Assembly: GCF_000485595.1 (NCBI RefSeq)
Contig: NW_014577084.1
Location: forward strand, 148,125 to 211,217
Reading direction: 5' to 3'
Length of the DNA: 63,093 nt
Source: Priapulus caudatus
Taxonomy: Eukaryota; Priapulida; Priapulimorpha; Priapulimorphida; Priapulidae
The notes under the pieces were generated by a model. It was not told the origin of the DNA and searched no databases. It saw only the letters and a program-made list of their open reading frames with translations. The translations under genes and the position numbers were made by a program. Below are positions 1 to 10,700 of the stretch, in pieces; within the stretch, counting starts at the first letter, position 1, and each line of letters begins with the position of its first letter.

Positions 1-279
1 ATAAATATATATATATATAAATAAAATATACGCGATTGTAATGTTTCAAGATTTTGCATAGATGCATTGTTACCAGCTCTGAAAAATGGTAATTCTGCTG
101 GTCTTATTCGTAACTCACTTTGATTTCGCAGGCATCATGACAAAATTTTACACTATGCCGTTTCTAGTACCAAACATATTGCCACAGAAATTAACGGCTA
201 CTACAATTGAAGTGTAGGTTTGTGGGGGAATTTCGTATAACATCAATGCCATATCTCACAAGAAAACAGTTCTCTCTAC

Positions 280-536
280 CTGGATGCATGTCCTTTGAAG
301 TCGGGATTCTTGAGTAGCTCCTCTCCTTCTACGTCTCTGCAGGGAAACATTTTCTTGACCTCTGGATTCAGTTCGAATATAGCGAGGAAGACTTCGCAGC
401 CGAGCTCCGTGAGGTCGTAGTGATTCGTCAGGTATCGCCAACTTCTCCGTATCAGCTTGCGCTCTTGTTCGCTGACCAGACACTGGTTTTGCTTCTCCGT
501 TACTTTCACCGCCGACGAAGAGCAAGATGCACCCAT
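280..536 (-). CDS. Globin X-like, N-myristoylated globin, first coding exon
   Basis: Encodes about 85 residues covering the N-terminal extension and globin helices A to E, including a distal-histidine motif (GHAS) at the end. The start is the ATG at 536 because it opens with MGASCSSS, a match to the N-myristoylation consensus (Gly2, Ser at position 6) with Cys5 available for palmitoylation. Membrane anchoring of this kind is a known trait of globin X. Globin hallmarks follow: SEQERKLIRRSW (helix A), LGCEVFLAIFELNPE (helices B and C), then RDVEGEELLKNPDFKGHAS. The exon stops at CCAG/GTAGAG (GT at 279-278), two bases into the Arg codon three residues after the distal His. That corresponds to intron E10.2, which I recall as reported for globin X. 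The remaining exons, with the proximal His, lie beyond the left edge. One oddity: the near-invariant Phe CD1 appears replaced by Cys (FPCRDV). Family call is firm; subfamily call is likely. Confidence 0.85.
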
Positions 537-1011
537 GTCTGTGTCTCCGGAAACGGCAAGTGTGCTGACTCTGACTCAGGTTATTCACAAACCACTCACG
601 TAGCTGTTTCTGGGTTTGAAAAAAAGGGACGTATTTGCACTGATATTTCTTTTGGATCACAGTAGGTCTACCCACGTGAAAGCGATAACAAAATTGTATA
701 GTATACGCGTGAGTGCGTGCGTGCTGTGTGCGTGCGTGCTGTGTGCGTGTGCGTGTTCGTATGCGTGCGTATGATTTAACTGTTTTAGAATTGCCACAGT
801 CGGAGTGCGACTGTCTAACCAAGGCAATATCCTCACACCGCACACTCGATGGCAGATTACTTCACTTACTGAACTTCACTTAAGTTCGATGACACGTGAT
901 GATGTGTGGCGTGAAATCCTAATAATCGATTATGAATTTTTTTAACACTGATCACGCCTCTATCACAGAAACTCGCGAAGTCTGTCAAAGGTAAACGTTT
1001 TGCATAGTTAG
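537..1011. other. 5' flank of the globin gene
   Basis: No further coding exon is recognisable here. A GTGC/GTGT-rich microsatellite lies at about 703-766. The stretch should hold the globin 5' UTR or first intron and perhaps its promoter, but I see no clear TATA box or splice acceptor that fixes the start of transcription. Confidence 0.4.
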
Positions 1012-1305
1012 CCTACTTACCTACTTACCCACCCACCTACCTACCCACCTACCCACCCAACCATCCAAACTTACACACCTACCTACCTGCATACCTACCT
1101 ACCTACATACCTACCTACTTACCCACCCACCTACCTACCCAACTACCTACCCAACTACCCACCTAACCATCCAAACCTACACACCTACCTACATGCATAC
1201 CTATCTATCTACCTACCTACCTACCTACCTACCTACCTACCTACCTACCTACCTACCTACCTACCTACCTACCTACCTACCTACCTACCTACCTACCTAC
1301 CTACC
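1012..1305. repeat. (ACCT)n tetranucleotide microsatellite
   Basis: An imperfect ACCT/CCTA array that becomes pure from about 1208. It ends at a single N at 1306, which probably marks an unresolved assembly join. Confidence 0.95.
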
Positions 1306-1306
1306 N

Positions 1307-2110
1307 AGTAGAGTAGAGTAGAGTAGAGTAGAGTAGAGTAGAGTAGAGTAGAGTAGAGTAGAGTAGAGTAGAGTAGAGTAGAGTAGAGTAGAGTAGAGTA
1401 GAGTAGAGTAGAGTAGAGTAGAGTAGAGTAGAGTAGAGTAGAGTAGAGTAGAGTAGAGTAGAGTAGAGTATAGTAGAGTAGAGTAGAGTAGAGTAGAGTA
1501 GAGTAGAGTAGAGTATAGTAGAGTATAGTATAGTAGAGTATAGTAGAGTATAGTAGAGTATAGTAGAGTATAGTAGAGTATAGTAGAGTATAGTAGAGTA
1601 TAGTAGAGTATAGTCGAGTATAGTCGAGTATAGTAGAGTATAGTAGAGTATAGTAGAGTATAGTAGAGTATAGTAGAGTATAGTAGAGTATAGTAGAGTA
1701 TATTAGAGTATAGTAGAGTATAGTAAAGTAGAGTAGAGTATAGTAGAGTATAGTAGAGTATAGTAGAGTATAGTAGAATATAGTAGAGTATAGTAGAATA
1801 TAGTAGAGTATAGTAGAGTATAGTAGAGTATAGTAGAGTATAGTAGAGTATAGTAGAGTATAGTAGAGTATAGTAGAGTATAGTAGAGTATAGTAGAGTA
1901 TAGTAGAGTATAGTAGAGTAGAGTAGAGTAGAGTAGAGTAGAGTAGAGTAGAGTAGAGTATAGTATAGTATAGTATAGTATAGTATAGTATAGTATAGTA
2001 TAGTATAGTATAGTATAGTATAGTATAGTATAGTATAGTATAGTATAGTATAGTATAGTATAGTAAAGTATAGTATAGTATAGTATAGTATAGTATAGTA
2101 AAGTATAATA
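1307..2110. repeat. (GAGTA)n / (TAGTA)n pentanucleotide satellite
   Basis: About 800 bp of 5-bp units in ordered zones. Pure GAGTA comes first, then a 10-bp higher-order unit alternating TAGTA with GAGTA, a short return to GAGTA, and finally pure TAGTA. The long open frame through it, rich in Leu-Tyr-Thr on the minus strand, is a by-product of the repeat. Confidence 0.95.
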
Positions 2111-2119
2111 TATTAGTAG

Positions 2120-2156
2120 TAGGTAGGTAGGTAGGTAGGTAGGTAGGTAGGTAGCT
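2120..2156. repeat. (AGGT)n microsatellite, complement of the left array
   Basis: About nine AGGT units. They are the reverse complement of the ACCT array at 1012-1305, so the pentanucleotide satellite is bracketed by inverted tetranucleotide arrays. Confidence 0.85.
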
Positions 2157-3235
2157 AGCTAGTATAATTATATTAGGTAGTGTAACAGTATTAACGATCA
2201 ATTCTCTGCTATTGTTGCTGAGGAAACAGTAATTGCGTCAACTTGCCTGAAGGCACGCTTGTCTTAGTGCTTCCGATAATTATTTTTATTATTTTTATTG
2301 ATGTTTCCTTGGGTTAATTACATATTATACCCCAATTATTATATTATGGTTCTCATATATTAGGCACAGAAGCCCCCATAGTTATCGTTTTAGTTATATT
2401 TTTTGACGATAGGTTGGAGTAGATCGAAACAGCAGTTTACTATGTACTTGCTGGATTTTTCGCAGCCATCTTAGTATTCACGTGTTCCCGACAAGACATT
2501 AGTGACATGTAAGAAGAATTAGCTTCCTGCTTATGTTAATTACATCACATCATAGGTGATATACATACATATAGCAGGTCATATGGGTCCCGAAAACTTC
2601 TTTACACGGTTGAGGTTAATTGTCTTCATGTTGAATAATTTGCATGCATATACATAGCGTGCGTTTAAATTAGATGCGTATACAAGAATTAAATTTTTTA
2701 AATGTATACCAAGGTTACTGTAGCTTTTTATTTACATTTCACGATATCATGACAAGTTGTTGAATGTAGCTGTTGACACACGCGTATATGCACTGATATA
2801 CTCACACATACACACATATCATAACAGCGCTAATAATGTATATATAGGCCATGTGCTTAAAAGCACCATTCATAAATAAATTTGCAAAATACAAACATAC
2901 GAGTCGTGGTATAGAATCTTGGGAATTTCGTAGGAATTTTCGGTGTAGAATTACATACCCAGAGCATTTCACAGCATATAAAATAATTTTATAATATGGA
3001 AATCTTGTAAATGAATAAAACTCCAGCTATATCCATAACCTGCTACTATGGCAATTAACATTTGCGTTTTTGATTGAACTCTACGGAAGGCTTACGGTAG
3101 TAGTAAGTAGTAATTGTGATAACATTAAAATAGACACGATGCGCGGAAAATGTCGTTTAACCAGCGATTCTACGGATTATTACGATTTGCGAGAATACGA
3201 ATGAAAACACTTCAGCGCGACTGTGTACCTATTCA
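2157..3235. other. AT-rich intergenic DNA
   Basis: Nothing coding is recognisable on either strand. It contains scattered AT-rich words and a poorly ordered ACACATA stretch near 2785-2820. Confidence 0.5.
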
Positions 3236-3358
3236 CAATGTGTGTGTGTGGGGGGGGAGCTGGAATCTTAATTTCCCAAGCGGGTCAATACGAGGAGAAG
3301 GCACAACTAGGACATACACTAATAATGATCGTTATTTTAAATATGAGCAGTGCAATGT

Positions 3359-3498
3359 GATATATATATATATATATATACACGGACGGACGGACGGACG
3401 GACGGACGGACGGACGAACGGACGGACGGACGGATGTACGGACAGACAGACATACAGACAGACATATATATATATACATACAGACGGACTGACGGACG

Positions 3499-3534
<36 letters not shown>

Positions 3535-3545
3535 GGCGGATAAAT
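3359..3545. repeat. (TA)n, (GGAC)n and (ACAG)n microsatellite cluster
   Basis: A TA run at 3359-3380 is followed by GACG/GGAC units, a mixed ACAG segment, another TA run, and a pure ACAG array near 3505-3535. Open frames here are repeat translation only. Confidence 0.9.
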
Positions 3546-3711
3546 AGATATAGTAAGATACATTAGTCTTTGAATGCGCTCCAGTGGACGAGTTATCACA
3601 TAGCAAACAGCAAGCCTTTAGTTAACACTTCGTGGTACGAAGAACAAAGCACCGGATCCTCTCTCACACGTGCCCCTTTCTGTTCCCCTTCTGTTCTCGC
3701 TTTCAATCTTT

Positions 3712-3850
3712 CTCTTTCTTTCTCCCTCTCTCTCTCTATCTCTATCTCTCTCTCTCTATCTCTATCTTTCTCTCTCTTTCGCTCTCTCGCTCTCTTAACG
3801 CACGAAAACGCACACGCACGCACACGAACGCAAGCTCGCACGCATGCATA
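3712..3850. repeat. (CT)n and (ACGC)n microsatellites
   Basis: A CT/CTAT-rich tract at about 3712-3797 runs into ACGC/ACACGC units up to about 3845. Confidence 0.9.
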
Positions 3851-3959
3851 AAAACGCATCGCAGCGTCTAAACAAATAAAATTTGTTATGGAAATGATAT
3901 AGCAAAACGTCAACACCCGATTTCTATCGTTTTTTAATTCTTTACACGCTAGAATACTT

Positions 3960-3960
<1 letters not shown>

Positions 3961-4015
<55 letters not shown>

Positions 4016-4024
4016 GCGCGCGCG
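3961..4024. repeat. (CA)n(CG)n microsatellite
   Basis: A perfect CA run ending in a short CG run. It abuts a degenerate ZP exon copy, just as the CA array at 7545-8100 abuts the functional ZP exon. This suggests that exon, intron edge and microsatellite were copied together. Confidence 0.9.
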
Positions 4025-4131
4025 TGGTCTAATAAATATTTAACTTCATCCACCGTCGTATTCCGTACCTCAGATCATTCTTCTTTACCACACGCATCAA
4101 GCGGAATGTTTAAATTTGCCAAGACTTATAT
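4023..4131 (-). pseudogene. Decayed duplicate of the ZP-N exon
   Basis: About 109 bp aligns to 8102-8212, the 3' half of the functional first ZP-N exon plus the start of its intron. In frame it reads LANLNIPLDACGKEE then a TGA stop (4075-4077), where the working exon has [18 protein letters not shown]. The splice donor GTGAGG of the parent has become GTACGG. The fragment lies downstream of the ZP stop codon, so it is either in the 3' UTR or just beyond the gene. The stop and lost donor make it non-functional as an exon. Confidence 0.75.
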
Positions 4132-4154
4132 AACATATAGTTAGGATGTATACA

Positions 4155-4417
4155 TCAGCATTCCGCCTCTTGGTTGCACCTCGAGGACAAGTGTAACAGT
4201 GGCGCTGGTACAGGCATCACCATGGCGTTTCGCGTCTGCATCATCTCATCTCTCAGGTCCGGGAGCCGCAGTTTGGTTTCGGTGTAATGGAGCAAGCTGT
4301 ATTTTCTGTATGATATCAGTGCAGCTACGAGCGACACGGCGATGCTGAGCAACATGGCCGTCCCACCGATGACAGCGCTTCTCGTGTTCACACAGTCGCT
4401 GCGCATTTTTGTAGGCC
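4155..4417 (-). CDS. ZP gene last exon: transmembrane helix and cytoplasmic tail
   Basis: The acceptor is TTCCAATAG/GG (AG at 4419-4418), completing a split Arg codon from the previous exon. It encodes RPTKMRSDC, then a hydrophobic helix of about 22 residues ([20 protein letters not shown], then LIS), a basic stop-transfer YRKY, and a tail of about 50 residues ending NQEAEC with TGA at 4157-4155. This is the usual single-pass C-terminus of ZP proteins. A possible minus-strand poly(A) signal ATTAAA lies at 3938-3933, which would place the decayed exon copy at 4023-4131 in the 3' UTR. That poly(A) call is weak. Confidence 0.9.
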
Positions 4418-5915
4418 CTATTGGAAATAAAACACGCAAGTAAACAAAAATCTATCCAGCCACCTCATCATTCAAATGCGCACTATGCTAACCTTCATTA
4501 TAAATTTAGCAGCTGTGAAGTACTTGCGTTTAAAACACGTAAAAAAGCAAAGTTTTACGTAACGCGTCGTTGAACTAGAGTGTGGACCTTGTTCGTACGT
4601 GCATATTAGTGGTTTTGTATCGTTATTTGTATCGCGGCGTTTTCAAGCAAAATCAGAACAAAGAGATTTTCCATAAACAGATAAGAGCATAAGAGAACGA
4701 ACTAAATGAGAACTAGCTTACGCTTTGCTATGCTTAGCTCAGCATTCTCGCCCTGTAATTTCACTTTCACTTGCTGAAACACGGCCACTTGTTCAACAGG
4801 AGCAATATTGGCCAAGTGTTGACGTGCGATGGTGTCTCTTCGTTTCCTCGACGATTGATCGCATGAGACCTGTAAACATTTGACAAAAATAAACAATTTA
4901 TTAGCTGGTGACAAGTACAACATTGAAATCCCCAATTCCTAAACTAGATAGCATATTTTACTGGCAAGGTGTATCAGACATAGTGGCGAAAACCGACAAT
5001 GGACCACCACTTAATGATGAGGAATTCTCATCATTTGCAGAAAAGTTGGGATTTCATAATTGACGCATTACAACATTATGGCCAAAGCTGAGTATATGGG
5101 ACCCTAATATCGGATTTGATTATAGCATGTAGAGGTGGGACTAGCATATTACGCATACATACCCGCTTACAATTCCCTCGGCACACGTTCACCATGCATT
5201 CGAAATACACGTTATTTTGATCTGGAAATTTGAAGACTTCAAATATGGAGACTTGGTACGTATTTAGATCATTTGGATACTGGAGTTCTCTAAACTTGCC
5301 AACCAGCTTGCGTTGCGTTGGACAACTGTTGAATAAAATACATGTGTAAATGCTTGGACACATATATAAAATACAGGCATGCGTGCGCTTACAAATACAA
5401 GAACACGCACGCATTCACACACACGTAAGTATACGCGCGGGCACACGAACGCACACTCACAATCGCAAACACGCTCACGCGCGCACACACATGCATGCAA
5501 GCACGCATGCACACATACAAACGCAAACACGCTCAGACGTGCACCCACACGCATGCAAGCACGCACGCACACACACAAACGCAAACACGCTCATGCGTGC
5601 ACCCGCACGCATGCAAGCACGCACGCACACGCTCACGCTCATGCTCACACGCACACAAAGAAAACTACAGACGCACGCGTACACGCACACGCAACACGCA
5701 CGCACGCCCGCATCCACGACACACGCGTTAATTTCAGAGATTTATCGATTAATCGAGTCAGTCACCTGTTGTGATCGATCAGCTGGATCTGGTTTCTCGT
5801 TGTTCCGTCCTTAGCAGAACAGTTCACAGGCAGTACGTCCCAGTTAGCTGTAAAATCAAGACATCAGAAAAGTTGTTGCGTGCGAACTTCGTGTTTGCAT
5901 GTGCTCGTGCATGTC

Positions 5916-5997
<82 letters not shown>

Positions 5998-7753
5998 TGT
6001 GTGTGTGTGTGCGTGTGCGTGTTCGCGTCTGTGAGTGCGTGCGTGTGTGCGTGTGTGTTTGCATGTGCCCGTGCATGTCCATATATGTGCATATTTAGAA
6101 GTGATGCGAGTCACCGTGCTGAGCTGATAGAGCGGTAGCGGTGAACGTCTGCGGATAGAAAATCCTGATAACATGAATCGATTGGTAACCACGATGCGAG
6201 AAAGCATTCGATGTGAAATCTAAACCAATAGTGGTAACTATAACTACAAAGTGGTAAATGCGCGCGTAAAAAGGTCACGCACGCGATTTCTAACCTAAAA
6301 TGGGACATCACATCCCAATCGCTTAAGGTTTTGTGTCATTTCATGTCATAGCATGCCGTGTCATTTTATGTTATAGCATGCCGTGTCATTTCAGGTTATG
6401 GCATGGCGTGTCATTTCATGTCATGGCACGCCATGTCATGTTATGTTTGCTTTTGTGTTTGCTATTATGAAGCGCCAAGGTTTTTTTGCGATGAAACTCT
6501 GCTATCACAAATCAACTAGTTTTTTCTATAGCAATATAATATAATCAACACAACGGCTAGACGTGTGAGGAACGCTCCTCTTAATACTAAGATTATATTA
6601 CGATGCGGATTATTGCGCTACTACTTATTACAGACTATATTCCGGGTCAGGGGGTGATGGCGACAAATTTCGGCAAACCACTTTCTGACCCGAAGGTTCC
6701 ACGTCTCATCTTTCAAAATCAAGTTTATATCATAACATAATTGCTATATTACTTACGGTCGCGGACATAGTAAACTACGAGGGCTCCGTAACCGCCGACA
6801 TTCAGGTCAGCAGCTATTGCGTTCCGAGGATCTTGGCCGCCGACTACTTTAAACGCGACCTCTGGTGTCGGAATATCGTGCTGCACGACCGGAACTCTTG
6901 CGTTGCGTCCCAGCATGCTGTCAAAGCAAGGCGCTGTTCTTTTATTTGCTCAAAAGTATGTCTGAATACGTTTCCGAATACGTAACCAATAACAATCACG
7001 ACGACGAATTGAATAAATTCAAATCTTTTGAATCATTTTCTAAAATAAAAATATATATAGAATCATTTTAATCATTATCGTAATAATGTTTTCTTTTGAT
7101 TGCGATTACAATGCTACTTAATTAAACCCCCTGATGAGACTATGTTTGTCTATACTGACTGCCACTAGATTACTACGTATCATACTCACGGGACAGTAAT
7201 GCTCCACCCTAAGTGTTTGCTGCCCCCTACCGATCTAAACGAGCAAGAAACTGTATAGGCGCGATCCGATGACCAGAGAACACCAAAGAAGCTGTCTGTC
7301 ATCACGACTATGGTATTGGAAAATATGTGAGTGTCTCCCTGAAAAAGAGAAAAGTAAAAGTTACAAAAAAAGAAACTAACTAACAGAAAAAAAACCTAAC
7401 TAACTAAGAAAAATAAGTAAGTGAACTAGAACCGCGAAAGCTGCGTTGATATCCCTAGATATAGGTTAAGGAGATTGGCGTTGTGTTGCTCGCACTGAAT
7501 TCGTATCATAGAGCTGTAGATACTACTATTATATTAGACGCACTCATGCACAAACGCACGCACGCACACAGGCACACACACACACAACAGGCGCCAACGA
7601 ACACACACCCGGCAACGCACACACACCACACACACACACACAGGTCACACACACACACACACACACCAAACACACGCACGCACACACAGCACACAACACA
7701 CAACCACACACACCACAGCCACAGGCAGCACACAACACCACCCAAACACCGCA

Positions 7754-7791
<38 letters not shown>

Positions 7792-10700
7792 CACACACGC
7801 ACATACCATAGCGCACACGCACAGCACGCGAAACGCACACACACATACACACACACACACAACACACACACACAACACACACACAAACACACACACACAC
7901 AACACACACACACACACACACACGAACACAGCACACACACACAACACACAACCACACACACACACACAACACACACACAATCACACACACAAACACACAC
8001 ACACACACACCCAACACACCACACACCACACACACACACGACAACACACACACACACACACACACACCACACCACACACACACACACAGCACACGAACAC
8101 ACGCGGTCTAATAACTCTTTGACGTCATCCGCCGTGGTAAGCCTCACCTCAGATCTTTCTTCTGTGCCACAGGCATCAAGTGGGATGCTGAAATTTGCCA
8201 AGATCTCATCTTCGAAAGTTTGCTTGCATGGCACGATTTTGAAGAAACCCTTGGAGTATATCTTTCCAGTAAAGCTTTGCTTAAAGTTGATACTTATATG
8301 CATTTTCCGTTGTGTGACATCGCAGCCTACCGCTATACCTGGAAACGAAAGATTTGTGTGTCATAGTATGCGTCATGTATTGCGTGTCATAGCTGCAACA
8401 ACACCTAAAGGAAGCTATGTTTGTTCATAATCAAAACGTGTGACGTATTCATGTCTCAATATGGCGCCAATGCAATTTGTTCGAAAGTAAACAAGTTATG
8501 TACTAATATTATTATGCTACACGAACAGCTGCTTACGCATTTGATGAAAAATTGCATTAGGAGAGTAACGCTTCTAATACTAGCTTACCACCGACAAGAT
8601 TATCGTCGTAGTTTACTCCAACATTCCTCACTTCTATAGCAGGAGCAGACGGCAGGTTATCTGGTGAGACATTTAGTCTCGTCGATGCTGTAGCTGTCTC
8701 TAACGTCAGATCCGAGCCAGGCCTGACAGTTCTACGGTAGCCGTAGACGCGATCCGGGGACTGTGTCGAGGCCTCCCTGGTGCCGCCCGTGCGTTTCCTA
8801 TTGTTGATAAGGCTTGAATATGGATTCCGTCGCGTACCACCAACAGGCGCGTCTGGTTCTGTGAATGAGGTATCGGCGGGATTTGCTTGCGACGCTTTGT
8901 CGGAAAAGGCTGTCTTCACGGAAAACGTCGATTTTACTTGAACGGTTGATCCCTCGTTTGACGCAACGTTTGGTTCTGCGTGAGAAGCTATCCGTATGGA
9001 CAGAGAATCACCGGGCCTTGCAGAATTTATTCGATATGGGTAAACATCGCCATCCTTCGTACGTACGCCATATGGAGTATATTTTGGCGTGGAATCCTCA
9101 ACTGAAATTATACGAGGTGTTTGAAACACACCAGGTAATGGCGTGAACATGCTCCCGGTTACACTGACCCGGACGCTATTCGAGTCATAGCCATAGGTAC
9201 GTGATGTGTTCCGTATTCCTAGACCTTCTCTTCCTTGACTCGTAGCCGGTGTGATAAAAGGTGTAAGTACTGTGCCCTGAGCACGAATTGTGGGGCGGTG
9301 TCCATAGCGTTCGTACGCTGGTGTAGTAACGTCTACCCGTACGGAGTTCTCCTGAGAAGTTCTACTATTCTGGTCATCTAGTGGCGTTACGACATGCCCA
9401 GTTACACTGACACGGACGTTATTCGAGGCATCGCGACCTATATATGGATTATTCAGTAATCCCGTAACCGCATCTCGTGTCGCATTTCTTGTGAATTTCA
9501 CATTGACTCTTGTCCTCGCTCGACGACCCCATTCAGGCTGCTTGCTTATTGGTGGGAAGTTGGAAGTGTGTTCATCTATGCCGCGGTTAGAATAGATAGA
9601 TTGATTTGGTCTAACGCCTTGATCAGGCCTGCGACTGGATGCGCGACTGATACTCACACGTGTTTCGTCTTGGGATGAACGACTGTTTGGCCCCCGCATA
9701 CCAGCAATCACATCTGTGGATATCGATGGCTGTATAGTTTCGGTGTTGATTTGACGAACAAATGGAGTTCGGACGAAAAAGCGGTCGCCGTTTTCGGAAC
9801 CTGGTCGGTTTGGACTTACGCGACCAGGCGATAAATCACCTACGTGGTCTGATTGACCTTGCTCTTTTATAGATGAGCCACCATTGATTGTAAATCCTTG
9901 AGCTGACACGTCTGGAACAGAACCTGGGCGCTTGTCACTGTTGATGAACACTGTCTGTGGATTCGTACCCGCTTTCGTGGAAGGATATTGAACACGAACA
10001 CCAACATTAGCGTTCAGAAAATCATTTAGAGTTGCCTGATTTGATTTACCAGTTAGTGCTGAATTCCTATCCGATTGACCGCGATCATATGTATCAATTC
10101 TGACAGGGCCACCTGTGGCAACGTTCGTAATATCTCTCCTTCCTCCAACGGGTAGCCGCCCCCGTGTTCCTGCAGTATTGTCATCAGAGGGAGAGCCATA
10201 GTTCCTGTCACGTATTCCCACCCCGCCGTTAAGAGCATGAGACACTTGCGGTACAACGACGTCTGTTCCGTACGCAACTGGACTGGTTTCAGGCTCGATG
10301 TTCACAGAACCATCTAGCACAGTTCTACGGTATCCACGATCCTCCACACCGGGAGTGATAGAGTACCCAGCGTTTACATCACCTTCAGGTTGTGGGTAAG
10401 CAATTTGGCCTTCTCTCGTAGAAGGGCTGTTCCAACCTTGTTGGAAATTTTGTAAGGAAGCTTGGTCGAGATTACTTCCACCCCGTCTTCGCTCGTTCAG
10501 TGAGACGTGCGGTATGACATAATCTTTGCTGTTAATGTTTTCCTGCCCGTCTGTACGGAAGGCTCTAGTGCCCGAGGAACCTGATACAGACACGCCCGTA
10601 CTTGGGTAATGTGCGACAATCGGAATGATGGCATCTACCCCAATGTGTTGCACTTCATCTGCTACACGGACACCGCTGTTTGGATACTGTGCTACGATTG

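Noticed and set aside
1293-2201. 302-residue open frame rich in Leu-Tyr-Thr-Ile
   Set aside because: It is the translation of the GAGTA/TAGTA satellite and contains an N.
7483-8430. Long plus-strand frame rich in His and Thr
   Set aside because: It lies over the CA microsatellite, antisense to the verified ZP-N exon and its intron.
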